Shown here: positions 7,402 through 16,513 of the stretch, in pieces | Layout: each line of letters begins with the position of its first letter | How positions within the stretch are numbered: position 1 is the first letter of the stretch | Origin: Paraburkholderia hospita | Lineage (GTDB): Bacteria > Pseudomonadota > Gammaproteobacteria > Burkholderiales > Burkholderiaceae | Length of the DNA: 64,000 nt | Direction: 5' to 3' | Assembly: GCF_002902965.1 (NCBI RefSeq) | Contig: NZ_CP026109.1 | Location: forward strand, 496,001-560,000 | Translations under genes and position numbers: made by a program | Notes under the pieces: generated by a model | Told to the model about the DNA's origin: nothing | The model's input: only the letters and a program-made list of their open reading frames with translations | Databases searched by the model: none

Positions 7402-8706
7402 CTACGAAGGTCGTAGAACGTTCTCGAGGTCATCAAGCGACAGCGGCTTGATGAGATGGGCATCAAATATCCGTTCATCAGTCTCGGGTCTGCTGGTCAC
7501 ATCGGAGGAGCCCGTCAGGGCCACCAGCCTCGTCAGCGAGCATTCCGCCCGGAGTCGAAGCAACTGTGCCAGTTCAGGCCCGTCGATATCCGGCATCGAG
7601 ATATCAATGAGCGCAACATCGGGTGCGAATGACTCGACTATCGAGAGCGCGTCAGTTCCACTCGTCGCCCGTTTTACCTCATACCCTTGGAGTTCAAGGA
7701 GCGTGCCCAGCGCTTCTGTGGCGTCCGCGCAGTCATCGACAAGCAGGATGCGCTTGGGGGCAATCGGGCGCGCGGTGGTCGTGGTCGGTTCGCCCGTGCT
7801 TTTGCAGACGATGGGCAGTCGTATCGTCACCTCCGTTCCCTGACCTTCACCCGTACTCGCAATGTTGACCGTGCCGTTGTGTGCGGTCACCAGATGCCTG
7901 ACAACAGCGGGTCCGATTCCGAGGCCTCCCGCCGCGTGCTTTCGGGCCGATGCCGACTGGGCGAACATGTCGAAGACGTGAGGCAGCGCTGACGCCGAAA
8001 TACCCGCGCCATTGTCCTTCACCGTGATGACCGCATCGCACGGCGATGGGCCTTCCGTGTGAGCGATGTCGAGGTCAGGCGCTTCTACCGACAAGGTGAT
8101 GTCGCCGCCGGGTGGCGTGTATTTCACCGCATTCGACAATACGTTGGATACGACCTGTGTGAGGCGCACGAGGTCTGCATGAACCGTCACCGGATACGGC
8201 GGAACAGCGACATGCAGCCGATGCTGACCGCCGTTGACGTCCGACCTCATCGCCGTGACCGCATCCGCGACGATATCCTGCAGGAGCCCGTACGAAGGCT
8301 GAACGGACAGCTTCCCGTGCTTTATTCTCGGTGCATCCAGCAGGTCACCGACCAGCCGTTTCAGTAACTGCATCTGCCGGTCAGCAACGCCCAGGGCAGA
8401 GGACACATCAGGATAGGCTGCAGCAAGCTTTCGTGCGGCTGCAGCAAGCTTTCGTGCGGCTGCGAGAGCGCTATCGACGGTGGCAATCGGATTGCGCAGC
8501 TCATGGCTCAAGGTCGCAATTACGTCGTCCTTTCGGGCTTCAGCCAGAGCCACGGCGTTCCTGGCCGCCTCGGCTTCTGCTGCCCGGGTTTCCGCATCCG
8601 CTTTCGCGCGGGCCATCGTGAGCGCCGCACAGGTGAAGTTCGCCAGGCGGGTCAGGATTCTGCGGTCCTCGCCATCGAACAGGTGCTCCCTGTCGTGAGA
8701 CATCAC
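7402..8706 (-). CDS. Hybrid histidine kinase, kinase and receiver part (C-terminal half of a frameshifted gene?)
   Basis: 434 aa. A short helical lead is followed by HisKA with phospho-acceptor His in LSHELRNP (about residue 68), HATPase_c with the N-box NVLSNAVKYTP and G-boxes DNGAGIS and GGLGIG, then a receiver domain (about 318-434) with RILLVDD, phospho-Asp in ALIDISMPD and Lys in HLIKPLS. It opens with GTG-ATG directly on the stop of the GAF frame upstream. The words before it in the other frame (TLWVMSHDREHLFDGED) are the normal end of a GAF domain, so I infer one ancestral GAF-kinase-receiver protein broken near 8717-8720. A 21-bp tandem duplication at 8417-8458 doubles an AAARKLA heptad. 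Confidence 0.88.
   Translation of the reverse strand: MMSHDREHLFDGEDRRILTRLANFTCAALTMARAKADAETRAAEAEAARNAVALAEARKDDVIATLSHELRNPIATVDSALAAARKLAAAARKLAAAYPDVSSALGVADRQMQLLKRLVGDLLDAPRIKHGKLSVQPSYGLLQDIVADAVTAMRSDVNGGQHRLHVAVPPYPVTVHADLVRLTQVVSNVLSNAVKYTPPGGDITLSVEAPDLDIAHTEGPSPCDAVITVKDNGAGISASALPHVFDMFAQSASARKHAAGGLGIGPAVVRHLVTAHNGTVNIASTGEGQGTEVTIRLPIVCKSTGEPTTTTARPIAPKRILLVDDCADATEALGTLLELQGYEVKRATSGTDALSIVESFAPDVALIDISMPDIDGPELAQLLRLRAECSLTRLVALTGSSDVTSRPETDERIFDAHLIKPLSLDDLENVLRPS
8417..8458. repeat. 21-bp perfect tandem duplication inside kinase gene
   Basis: The unit starting GCTGCAGCAAGCTTTCGTGC is present twice in a row, in frame, adding seven residues to the helix after the phospho-acceptor His. 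Confidence 0.95.
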
Positions 8707-9185
8707 CCAAAGCGTGCCCCACGCGGCTCAGGTTCCCCCGGAATCGGCACGACCAGCTCTTCGATAATCTCGGGGGCCATGTGTTGCAGACATGCAAAGT
8801 GGCACTGGGGAAACGAAAACAGCTGCCCCGCAGCCAGTTCGAGCGTCACGCCACTGGGGCTGTCATCCGGTGGAGTTGTGGTGCCAACGGCCGCCACGCA
8901 TTGGCCCGAGACTGCGACCCACCTCAAAACGGGGGTGCCGTCGACTTCGCGTTCCAGCAGGCCGATGCCTGCGCTACCCGCTTCACACAGACCCAGCGCC
9001 ATGTCCGAGAGCGTCTGCAACATGGCACCATCCGAGGACGTCAGCGCCTGTGCAAGACGGTGCATCGATTCGCTTTCAGCAGCAAAATTGGCTGGCCGAT
9101 GAGGGCGCACATCGAGCGCCGATGTGACCAGAGTGCCCGCGCGCCGTGCGCGGTCCGCTGCGGAGGGCGCAGACGGTCCGACCAT
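8703..9185 (-). CDS. GAF sensory domain (N-terminal half of a frameshifted gene?)
   Basis: 160 aa from ATG 9185 (GGAGG site; a TTG at 9203 is the alternative). Residues about 30-155 form a GAF domain of the type preceding burkholderial hybrid kinases, with MLQTLSDMALGLCEAGSAGIGLLE, RWVAVSG and EELVVPIPG. It breaks off after EPEPRG and reads ARFG-stop, while another frame continues with the expected TLWVMSHD. The change occurs in a run of four G on the coding strand. The two pieces overlap as TGATG, so translational coupling could still yield separate GAF and kinase proteins. Confidence 0.8.
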   Translation of the reverse strand: MVGPSAPSAADRARRAGTLVTSALDVRPHRPANFAAESESMHRLAQALTSSDGAMLQTLSDMALGLCEAGSAGIGLLEREVDGTPVLRWVAVSGQCVAAVGTTTPPDDSPSGVTLELAAGQLFSFPQCHFACLQHMAPEIIEELVVPIPGEPEPRGARFG

Positions 9186-9342
9186 GTGGCCTCCAGGTTG
9201 CAAATTATGCTATGCGGTGTGCGGAAGAAATCGCCATGCTAGATGCATTTTAGTCAATGCACCAAGAACGCCCATGAGCGACACGCCATCTGCGCCGTAA
9301 AAGATGGATCGTCGGGGGAATCTATGGGTGAAATCGATGGAT

Positions 9343-9765
9343 TCAGGCGACGTTGAGGAAACGACATAGCTTTCGGCAGGTGGCATCGAAGAGGCCTTGC
9401 TCGCGCTCAGAGCGGTCATCCAGGAGCGGGCCACCGTCTTGCTCGTCGATATACCGTAACACTATCGAGCGCGCGTCCAGCTTCCTGAGTTCGCGGTAAA
9501 GCTGCCGCTCTTCAACGAGACGACCACCGAACATCCAGATGAAGTCCCGATGCTGGTGCAGGGTTTTTCGGCTGTAACCGCTGTCCAGAAGATTCAGGAG
9601 ATACGGTGTGAATACCTTGACGAGATCCTGTCCGAACGGAATGTCCTGTTCCTCAAGGCTCCAGGACTTGGGCCAGTTTTGCAGGTCGGGAACGAGTCGT
9701 TCAAGATCGCTTGATCCGGGTGTGACAATGGCGGTATTCCCGACGATTTTTCGCTTGCTAGCCAT
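9343..9765 (-). CDS. Conserved hypothetical, possible integrase-N-like helical protein
   Basis: 140 aa from ATG 9765 (frame open to a TTG at 9786). Helical, with Trp/Leu patterns such as VPDLQNWPKSWSLEEQDIP and YSRKTLHQHRDFIWMFGGRL that recall the SAM-like core-binding domain of tyrosine recombinases, but with no catalytic domain. The start codon overlaps the divergent ISL3 transposase start through a shared CATG, so one of the two starts is probably misplaced or the gene is truncated by the element. Function unknown. Confidence 0.55.
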   Translation of the reverse strand: MASKRKIVGNTAIVTPGSSDLERLVPDLQNWPKSWSLEEQDIPFGQDLVKVFTPYLLNLLDSGYSRKTLHQHRDFIWMFGGRLVEERQLYRELRKLDARSIVLRYIDEQDGGPLLDDRSEREQGLFDATCRKLCRFLNVA

Positions 9766-11011
9766 GCTTTTGACCCGCTTGCTCAATTCCTGTCATCATT
9801 TCCCCGGATTCGTTTATGAAGGAGCGCGGCTGTGCGAAAGGACGCATACCATTGAGATTGACGTGCGCCCACGTAAGGGATCCAAACCAGTTTGTTCGTG
9901 CTGCAACGAGCGCGGAAGCGGCTACGATACGCTCGGAGAACGTCGCTTCGAGTTCATCCCGATCTGGGGTTTTGCCGTCATTCTGCTGTATTCGATGCGT
10001 CGTGTCGATTGCCGTCAGTGCGGCGTAAAGGTTGAGACGGTACCGTGGGCCATCGGCAAGCATACGTTGACGAAGGCATACATGCTGTTTCTGGCCCAGT
10101 GGGCTCGTAAGCTGTCGTGGAAAGAAACCGCGCTGAGTTTCCGGACCAGCTGGGAGAAGGTCTTCAATGCCGTGGAATGGGTAGTCGACTGGGGGCTGAA
10201 TCATCGTGAGCTCGGGACGATTCGCGCTTTCGGCGTTGACGAGATCCAGTATGGCCGAGGGCACCAGTACCTCACGCTCGTCTACCAGATCGAGGCCGGC
10301 TGCACGCGACTGCTCTGGGTCGGACAGGAACGTACTCAGGAGAGCTTCGCGAAGTTCTTTGCGATGATCGGCAAGCCGCTGTGCGAGAAGGTCGAATTCG
10401 TGTGTTCCGACATGTGGAAGCCCTATCTCGAAATGATTGCGCGCCATTGTCCGAACGCCCTGAACATCCTCGACCGTTTCCACATCGTTGCCAAGATGAA
10501 CAAAGCGATCGATGAGGTGCGCGCCGATGAGGCCCGGCGCATGACGCGTGATGGCTATGAGCCTGTTCTGAAAAAATCCCGCTGGTGCCTGCTCGCGCGA
10601 CGCGAGAACCTTACTGGCAAACAACGTGTTCGCCTGCGTGACCTACTCCAGTACAATTTACGTAGCGTACGTGCCTATCTGCTCAAAGAAGAATTCCAGC
10701 AACTCTGGGACTACATCTCTCCTGTCTGGGCGGGCAAGTTTCTCGACCAGTGGTGCAAGCAGGTGATGCGCTCACGCATCGAGCCGATGAAGAAGTTTGC
10801 CCGGACCGTGCGCTCGCACCGGGAGCTGATCCTCAACTACTTCCGTGCCAGAAAGCAGTTCTCCAGCGGCGTCATCGAGGGGCTGAACAACAAGGCCAAA
10901 GTCACCATGAGAAAAGCGTACGGCTTCCGAACCTTCCGATCCACAGAAATCGCGCTCTATCATGCACTTGGCAAGCTTCCTGAGCCTCCATCTACCCACA
11001 CTTTTTACTGA
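9764..11011 (+). CDS. ISL3-family transposase
   Basis: 415 aa from ATG 9764; the in-frame extension back to 9608 lies antisense to the neighbouring gene and is ignored. N-terminal zinc ribbon (CSCCNERG and CRQCGV), then a DDE_Tnp_ISL3 domain: FGVDEIQYGRGHQYLTLV with the first Asp, VCSDMWKPY and LDRFHIVAKMN in the middle, and the C-terminal GVIEGLNNKAKVTMRKAYG with the catalytic Glu. Full length and apparently intact. I could not find convincing terminal inverted repeats: the right end should lie soon after 11011 (candidate GAGCCTATCTTTTAGGTTCG, read inward on the minus strand), but no partner was seen on the left. Confidence 0.9.
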   Translation: MLLTRLLNSCHHFPGFVYEGARLCERTHTIEIDVRPRKGSKPVCSCCNERGSGYDTLGERRFEFIPIWGFAVILLYSMRRVDCRQCGVKVETVPWAIGKHTLTKAYMLFLAQWARKLSWKETALSFRTSWEKVFNAVEWVVDWGLNHRELGTIRAFGVDEIQYGRGHQYLTLVYQIEAGCTRLLWVGQERTQESFAKFFAMIGKPLCEKVEFVCSDMWKPYLEMIARHCPNALNILDRFHIVAKMNKAIDEVRADEARRMTRDGYEPVLKKSRWCLLARRENLTGKQRVRLRDLLQYNLRSVRAYLLKEEFQQLWDYISPVWAGKFLDQWCKQVMRSRIEPMKKFARTVRSHRELILNYFRARKQFSSGVIEGLNNKAKVTMRKAYGFRTFRSTEIALYHALGKLPEPPSTHTFY

Positions 11012-11300
11012 CGAACCTAAAAGATAGGCTCACTGCGCGTTTTAACAGTTTAATGTGTTGACGCGGCGGTCAGCAGGGTGGCCTCTGTCGACGACGCCCC
11101 CCCACAATAGCCCCACCATCCATAGAAGCGGGTGCGGGCACGCCATAGGCCGGATGATTACGACGATTTATCGTGTTCTTGATGGACTCCGGCCGCAAAA
11201 AGCATCCGTCTCGCCAGTAAACACCTTCTCCCCAGCATTTCCTTGAACGGCGGGTCGCCGCGACCTAGCCTATAAGGCGCATCCCAATAAGGAGATGATC

Positions 11301-11585
11301 ATGGAAGGTGCTGCCGTGGGCGTGCACTTCGACAGCGCACACCTGTTTCTCGACCTGTCCGACGGTCAGGCCGTTTCATTCCCGCTGGACTGGTTTCCGG
11401 TCCTCCAGGCGGCGACAGCTGCGGAACGCGAACACTTCGCCATCTCGACGGACCGCCAGCAACTCTTCTGGCCGGAAATCGACGAGGACGTCAACGTCCC
11501 CGCCCTGCTTTCATTCCAGTCCGAACGTGCGGGGCGCCACTGTGCTTCGCGAGAGGAGGCCTTCCCGGATTGGCCGCCCGGCTGA
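11301..11585 (+). CDS. DUF2442-family protein
   Basis: 94 aa. Start 11301 is chosen over 11295 because AAGGAG then sits at normal distance. The pattern is that of DUF2442: a substrate-like strand DLSDGQAVSFPLDWFPVL, a TAAEREHFAIS segment and FWPEIDEDVNVPALL. Members are small and often occur near toxin-antitoxin or IS genes; function is not established. It is isolated here. Confidence 0.75.
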   Translation: MEGAAVGVHFDSAHLFLDLSDGQAVSFPLDWFPVLQAATAAEREHFAISTDRQQLFWPEIDEDVNVPALLSFQSERAGRHCASREEAFPDWPPG

Positions 11586-11781
11586 TTTTGCAAATGGGTG
11601 AGCCTACGTCCAACTGCGTACTCACCATCGACCAGGAGATCGCGGAGCCATGCTAGCGTGCGCACGCTGCATTTACGTGCGCTCACGGTTTCCTGATTCC
11701 ACCGTCAGCCGTAGCGAACCCCTGTGCGTCTCGGAGGAGTCGCTCCGTGACATGCCGGTACGACCATCAGGGAAGCCCTCA
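11586..11781. other. Intergenic, nothing recognised
   Basis: No gene or structure seen. Confidence 0.4.
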
Positions 11782-12207
11782 TCAGTGTGCGAGAGCCGTT
11801 GCGAAAAGGCTCTTCACGATGAGAACAAGTTCCAGAGGAGAGGTGCCTTTCCTGCAATACCCGTCGAAGCTCTTGCTAGCCGGATTCGCCATAACAAATG
11901 CTTCATCAGCGCACGTGTAGGCGACGATAACCGGACCGGGACCCGGGGCACAACGTCTGATTGCTTCCGCGGTTTCGAAGCCGTCGCGCTGCGGCATCCA
12001 GACGTCCAGGAGAACCACATCCGGCAACCAGTTTTTGACTGCTTCCAAGGCGTCGCCGCATCCACCAACCACACGGGCGTCCATATCATCCATCGAGAGA
12101 TACGTCGCAGTAGCGATAGCAGCGCCGCGATAGTCGTCGACGACCAGAATGCGTGGTGCACCGGCTCTACGTACTCCGCTTTGGTTACGTAAGTGAGTAA
12201 TCGACAT
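11782..12207 (-). CDS. Single-domain response regulator (CheY-like)
   Basis: 141 aa consisting of one receiver domain: RILVVDDY acidic pocket, phospho-Asp at about residue 68 in VVLLDVWMP, Thr in VAYTCAD and a Lys in YCRKGTSP. There is no output domain. It would act by phosphotransfer or protein contact. The switch region is slightly unusual (GYCRKGTSPLEL instead of the common KP). It has no adjacent kinase; the nearest is the hybrid kinase at 7.4-8.7 kb. Confidence 0.85.
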   Translation of the reverse strand: MSITHLRNQSGVRRAGAPRILVVDDYRGAAIATATYLSMDDMDARVVGGCGDALEAVKNWLPDVVLLDVWMPQRDGFETAEAIRRCAPGPGPVIVAYTCADEAFVMANPASKSFDGYCRKGTSPLELVLIVKSLFATALAH

Positions 12208-12314
12208 ATTGGCCTTCCGCTGGCTCGAGCAATCAATCCAATTCTAAGCAAGCGTGATACCTCGCACCGCGGGACGCTCACGTATGGCCGCGCTCGTTAA
12301 TGTGAATGATTGCG

Positions 12315-12638
12315 TTTCGCACGTCAGCTCGACTGCCGCAACTCGATCGACGTCGGTCAAGGGAACCGTTGCACCAGGCTAGCTTACCCAGGAAACGGAG
12401 ACGCGTACCGTTCGAGCAACTGTCGTTCCCCTATCTGCTGTCGACGGGCCCGACTGCGAACATCGGCGCCAGCGTGGGCATTGCCTTTGCAAACAGGGAT
12501 GATTCCTTTGAACTGCTAATGAAACGCGCTGACACTGCGTTGTACGAGGCAAAGCAGGCGGGCAAGGGAACGTTTCGTTTCTCCACCTTCGACCCGGCGG
12601 CCATCGGGGTAGCCGCTGACCGCGCGCTCCGGCCATAA
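12315..12638 (+). pseudogene. Decayed GGDEF domain remnant
   Basis: The C-terminal third of a diguanylate cyclase is readable: TANIGASVGIAFANRDDSFELLMKRADTALYEAKQ ordered as in GGDEF domains (given here in overlapping pieces: ANIGASVGIAF, then ADTALYEAKQAGKGTF). Upstream, in another frame, NGDAYRS at about 12395-12415 may be the worn GGDEF signature. There is no start, no active loop and no in-frame N-terminus, so it is a fossil. Confidence 0.7.
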
Positions 12639-13530
12639 GGGCACAGCCTTGCACATCCTGAGCTGTAAGAGCAATGGATTCGTCGGTTTTTATGTCAAGC
12701 GGCGGCATCCGACTCAGCTTCCCTGCCCCAACCTGCCCCGCCCGCTATGCCCGCTGATCGGCCTTTGCGGTCATTGGGCCGATCGTCGGCGTAGGGCAGT
12801 TGTTGGTCGCTCTGCGGTCATTGAACCATCTGTTACGTCGAACGACAGCTGTCCTCCTGCCGGAGGACAGCACTCGACCCATCAGAGACGTTCGGCCCGA
12901 CGCCACCGCACTGGCCCGTTCGAAAATGCAACGGCCATTCGCGCTACCGCGTCGGTCGCCACTTGATCGGCCACTGCCATCATTGGTCCATCAACGCGCA
13001 CCTCCCGACAATTCTCGCCCTCGCTACATCGACGACGCATCCTGACGATCATCACCCAACCACAACGGGCCATAACAGCCGCCCGTTGTTGACGCTTTAC
13101 TCGCCCTTGCGCCGCCGTTTCGTGGCGCTTTTGCATGCCGCGTCAGTCACAGATAATTCATGCAACGTCCGTCGCGATGACCTACCTTTCGTAGCGCGCA
13201 TTCCGTTGCCGCCAGGCGGACGGCTGGGAGCAGTTCTGGGCTGGTGCTTTATTTTCCGTTTGACTTGACCAACACCATGCGACGCTTGGTTGGCTGTAGA
13301 CCACCACTTGGCTCTCACGCGTGCGTCAGCGTCGGTCACAATTTTCCCTCACACCAAGAAAAATGGCCGATCTGTGAGCCATTTACGAATCAGTTCACGG
13401 CATTTCCGCGATATTGGCACGCCCCGTGCGCGGGGTGGCATCGAGCCATGAAGCGGGTTCAATGTAGTCGCAAATCTTTTGTCGCTTCTCCTGATTTCCG
13501 TGACCTTCAAGCATGCTAGGAGACAAGCAG
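12639..13530. other. Long intergenic region, no gene recognised
   Basis: About 890 bp. Open frames on both strands are Arg/Pro-rich, overlap each other and have no ribosome sites. The only clear signal is TAGGAGACAAGCAG at the right end, serving the next gene. Confidence 0.45.
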
Positions 13531-14256
13531 ATGAACATCGCACATTCGCGCGCAGGCGGCCAACCGATGGAAACAGCGGCGGGACAAAGTTCGGCGCGGC
13601 ATGAATCGCCAGGGCGAGCGAGCTCACAGAGACGTATGATGAAGCCGCACTGGTCCACGGCGGCGAGCGCGTTGATCGCCGGCGCGCTGGTCTGCGCGAC
13701 GGCGACGCCCGCACTCGCGGACGAGCAGGAGATCAAATTCGACATGGTGCGCTCCGCGGCTGTGGTGAAAGCCGGGTGCTTGCCGAACGCGAAGGCGAAA
13801 GTGAAGATCGAGTCCGAGGGCGCCGTCGAACACATGCGAGTCAAGGTGGAAGGGCTGCCGCCCAACACCGACTTCGACTTTTTCGTCATCCAGGTCCCCA
13901 ACCCTCCGTTCGGCCTGTCGTGGTACCAGGGGGACATCGAGACCGACGGGAGCGGAAAGGGTTCGCAACGATTTATCGGTCGATTCAACATCGAGACCTT
14001 CATCGTCGCCCCGAACGTGGCGCCGGCTCCGATAGTCTTTAACAACGCGTTCCCGGATGTCGGCCAGAACCCGGCCACCTTCCCGGTCCACCAGTACCAT
14101 TTGGGCCTGTGGTTCAACGATCCCAGGGACGCGGCCAAGGCCGGCTGCCCGGGCACCGTGACGCCCTTCAATGGCGAGCACAACGCGGGGATCCAAGTGC
14201 TCAACACGAGCAATTTCCCTGACCTGCAGGGCCCGTTGTTCAACCTCAAGCCCTGA
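13531..14256 (+). CDS. Secreted protein of unknown function
   Basis: 241 aa from ATG 13531 (GGAGA site); ATGs at 13633 and 13636 would give a conventional signal peptide. A hydrophobic segment ASALIAGALVCATATPALA ends in an ALA signal-peptidase site followed by DEQEIKF. The mature part has two cysteines (AGCLP near its start and AGCPG near its end) that could pair, a repeated strand style (MRVKVEGLPPNTDFDFFVIQVP) and a His-Tyr-His HQYHLGLWF motif. No domain name is recalled with confidence. It stands alone with long gaps on both sides. Confidence 0.75.
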   Translation: MNIAHSRAGGQPMETAAGQSSARHESPGRASSQRRMMKPHWSTAASALIAGALVCATATPALADEQEIKFDMVRSAAVVKAGCLPNAKAKVKIESEGAVEHMRVKVEGLPPNTDFDFFVIQVPNPPFGLSWYQGDIETDGSGKGSQRFIGRFNIETFIVAPNVAPAPIVFNNAFPDVGQNPATFPVHQYHLGLWFNDPRDAAKAGCPGTVTPFNGEHNAGIQVLNTSNFPDLQGPLFNLKP

Positions 14257-15340
14257 GCGCGCCGCGGGCAGGCAAAGACGAGGGGCGCGGGCGGCTGCGG
14301 CTCGCGCCCGGAGACGCGCCGCAGGAACGCCATAAGCAGTTGCGCCTCGTTCTTCACGGTCCCGTGTTTTCTCCTCAGCCCGGCATTTTCTGGGCACGCA
14401 CGTTGATTGTCGTTCCGTTCGGGCGTGTTTCGGGCCGTGTGCGGCCAGCGGCCAGCCCTCCCGCGCTGGTGCGCGAATGTCTGCTCTGGCCAGGGCGGCG
14501 GGCCCCCGCAATGTGGCTGAAGATATCGACGGATCGACGGTTCATGACAGATGCAGGCGTGGAATGTCATTGAAAAGTTGCCGATAACTTCACCATCGTC
14601 GAACCGGAAAGCTTAAAAAAAGCAACTCGAACCCTGAGAAGCCCATTCGCGTGTGCGCTTTGTGGTGAAGCGCATTACAGAAGGTTCTAATGCAACGTAG
14701 AGCGGCTGTGTAGCGCCTCAGTATCGTCGTCTACATTAACTCGTTAATGACGATCGCACCAGGCCAGTCACAGTCTGCTACTCCGGATGCGCGTGCGTGA
14801 AGTACTAGCGTCGAGCGAAACCACCTTTACCACCGGCTGATAAACATGGGCGCCATAGATCGGTACTTTCGGTGAGGCTCGACGCCGGCGGTGCTTCTAG
14901 CAAACGCTGCCGCACTTGCTAGAAGCACGGTCGAGTGAGATGGCCGCTGAAAATAGGGATTGCCATGAATTACCAGGTTGATAACCAAAATAATAAAAAG
15001 CGGCTTATTTAATATCGGTCGGGTATTCGCCCTGTGGGGGCGACTCTCGCAGGGCGACGAGGTAGTCGGGATCAGTGGACGTCTACCAAGGAAAGTGGGC
15101 ATTACTTGCATCCAGAGTCAGATGATGCCGCCGAAGAGAAGGGTATTGAGCGACTTCGCCACCCACGCCCAGCCTCGATGAATCCAGATGTGAGCTACGA
15201 GCCCATCGTGCTCGCTCACGCTGACGTGGTGGACGCCCAAATTGCGCAGCCAAAAGCAAGACGCTGGAAGCAACAGTGACCGCCGGCTGCATCCGGTTCG
15301 AGACCTTGTGCGTATAACTAAGTGCAGAAGGGGAAGGCCG
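14257..15340. other. Long intergenic region with one strong hairpin
   Basis: Over 1 kb without a gene I can support. A large minus-strand open frame from 13395 to 14570 is a shadow of the secreted protein. The region contains the hairpin at 14891-14928 and an AT-rich patch at about 14965-15015. Confidence 0.45.
14891..14928. repeat. 13-bp perfect inverted repeat
   Basis: GTGCTTCTAGCAA at 14891-14903 pairs exactly with TTGCTAGAAGCAC at 14916-14928 across a 12-base loop. No T-run follows, so it is not a typical terminator; an operator, recombination site or structured RNA are options. Confidence 0.85.
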
Positions 15341-16513
15341 ATGTCGGGTTGGCGATTCGTACCGGTGGTAGCCGCACTTGTCATGCTCTCGGGCGAGAGC
15401 TGGGCGAAACCGTATGTACCCGAAAGCGACGCAGTGGTGCTCGAACACCTCCCGGAAAAAAATGATCCGGCGCTCGCGCAACTGAAGCGCATGCGCGCGA
15501 CGCTGATGATGGACCCGCGCAATCTCAACCTCGCAGTGTCCGTCGCACGTCGCGCTCTCGAAGCGGGGCGAAGGCTGGGCGATCCGCGCTTCTTCGGCCA
15601 GGCGCAGGCGGCGCTAGCGCCGTGGTGGGGCGGAGAGGACGTACCGCCGGCCGCGTTATTGCTTCGCGCGACGCTCAAGCAAAGCCAGCATGATTTCGAA
15701 GGCTCGATTGCCGATCTGGACCGGTTGCTGGCCGCGCATCCAGCGCTCGCGCAGGCGCGACTGACGCGCGCCACAGTGCTCGCCGTGCGCGGACGCTACG
15801 CGGACGCGCTGCACGATTGCGAACAACTGAAGGGACACGTTGTCCCTATCGTCCTCATCGGGTGCGATGCGACATCGGCGAGCCTGACCGGCAACGCAGC
15901 CGGCGCATACGGGGCGCTCGTGCAGGTTCTTGCGCAAGGGGTCGGCAATCTGGACGTGCGCGAGTGGGCGTCGACGCTCGCCGCGGAAATTGCCGCTCGC
16001 CGCGGCGACTTCGATGCAGCCGAGCGACATTTCCGCGACGCACTTGCGCTCGACCCGCGTGACGCTTATCTGCAGGGCGCGTACGCCGATTTTCTGCTGG
16101 ACCGTGGTCGTCCGCGGGAGTTGCTGCCGCTTTTGCGTGACGCTACGAAAAACGACGCGCTACTGCTTCGTTTAGCGCTGGCCGAGCAACAGCTGCCGGA
16201 ATTGCGCGAGTCATTCGCTGTGCACCGTGAGGATCTCTCGGTGCGCTTCGACGCTGCGCGTCGTCGCGGGGATAGCCTGCATCGCAGAGAGGAAGCGCGC
16301 TTTCGTCTCACTGTGGAACATGACGCCAAAGTGGCACTCAATCTCGCGCGCGAAAACTGGTTGGTCCAGCGCGAGCCGTCAGATCTGCGCATTCTGATCG
16401 AAGCCGCGCGTGCGGCCGGCGATGCTGATGCCCTAAAGATCGCATCCGACTGGGTCGCTGCAACGCATCTCGAAGATGCGGCGATCGTCACGCTGCTGCG
16501 GGCGCGGCAATGA
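15341..16513 (+). CDS. Secreted tetratricopeptide-repeat protein
   Basis: 390 aa, start ATG 15341 with GGGGAAGG upstream. A signal peptide (FVPVVAALVMLSGESWA) is followed by repeated helix pairs with TPR spacing, for example ALAQARLTRATVLAVRGRYADAL and AERHFRDALALDPRDAYLQ. It is probably periplasmic and binds partner proteins. Its stop overlaps the HupE-like start by ATGA, and a DUF4331 gene follows, so the three form one operon. A scaffold role for the exported DUF4331 protein is inference. Confidence 0.85.
   Translation: MSGWRFVPVVAALVMLSGESWAKPYVPESDAVVLEHLPEKNDPALAQLKRMRATLMMDPRNLNLAVSVARRALEAGRRLGDPRFFGQAQAALAPWWGGEDVPPAALLLRATLKQSQHDFEGSIADLDRLLAAHPALAQARLTRATVLAVRGRYADALHDCEQLKGHVVPIVLIGCDATSASLTGNAAGAYGALVQVLAQGVGNLDVREWASTLAAEIAARRGDFDAAERHFRDALALDPRDAYLQGAYADFLLDRGRPRELLPLLRDATKNDALLLRLALAEQQLPELRESFAVHREDLSVRFDAARRRGDSLHRREEARFRLTVEHDAKVALNLARENWLVQREPSDLRILIEAARAAGDADALKIASDWVAATHLEDAAIVTLLRARQ

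Noticed and set aside
12639..13530. Search for a gene in the long gap
   Set aside because: All frames lack ribosome sites and domain-like sequence; reported as empty.
13395..14570. Long minus-strand open frame of 391 codons
   Set aside because: Antisense to the secreted protein with a signal peptide; Pro/Arg/Ser-rich with no family likeness.
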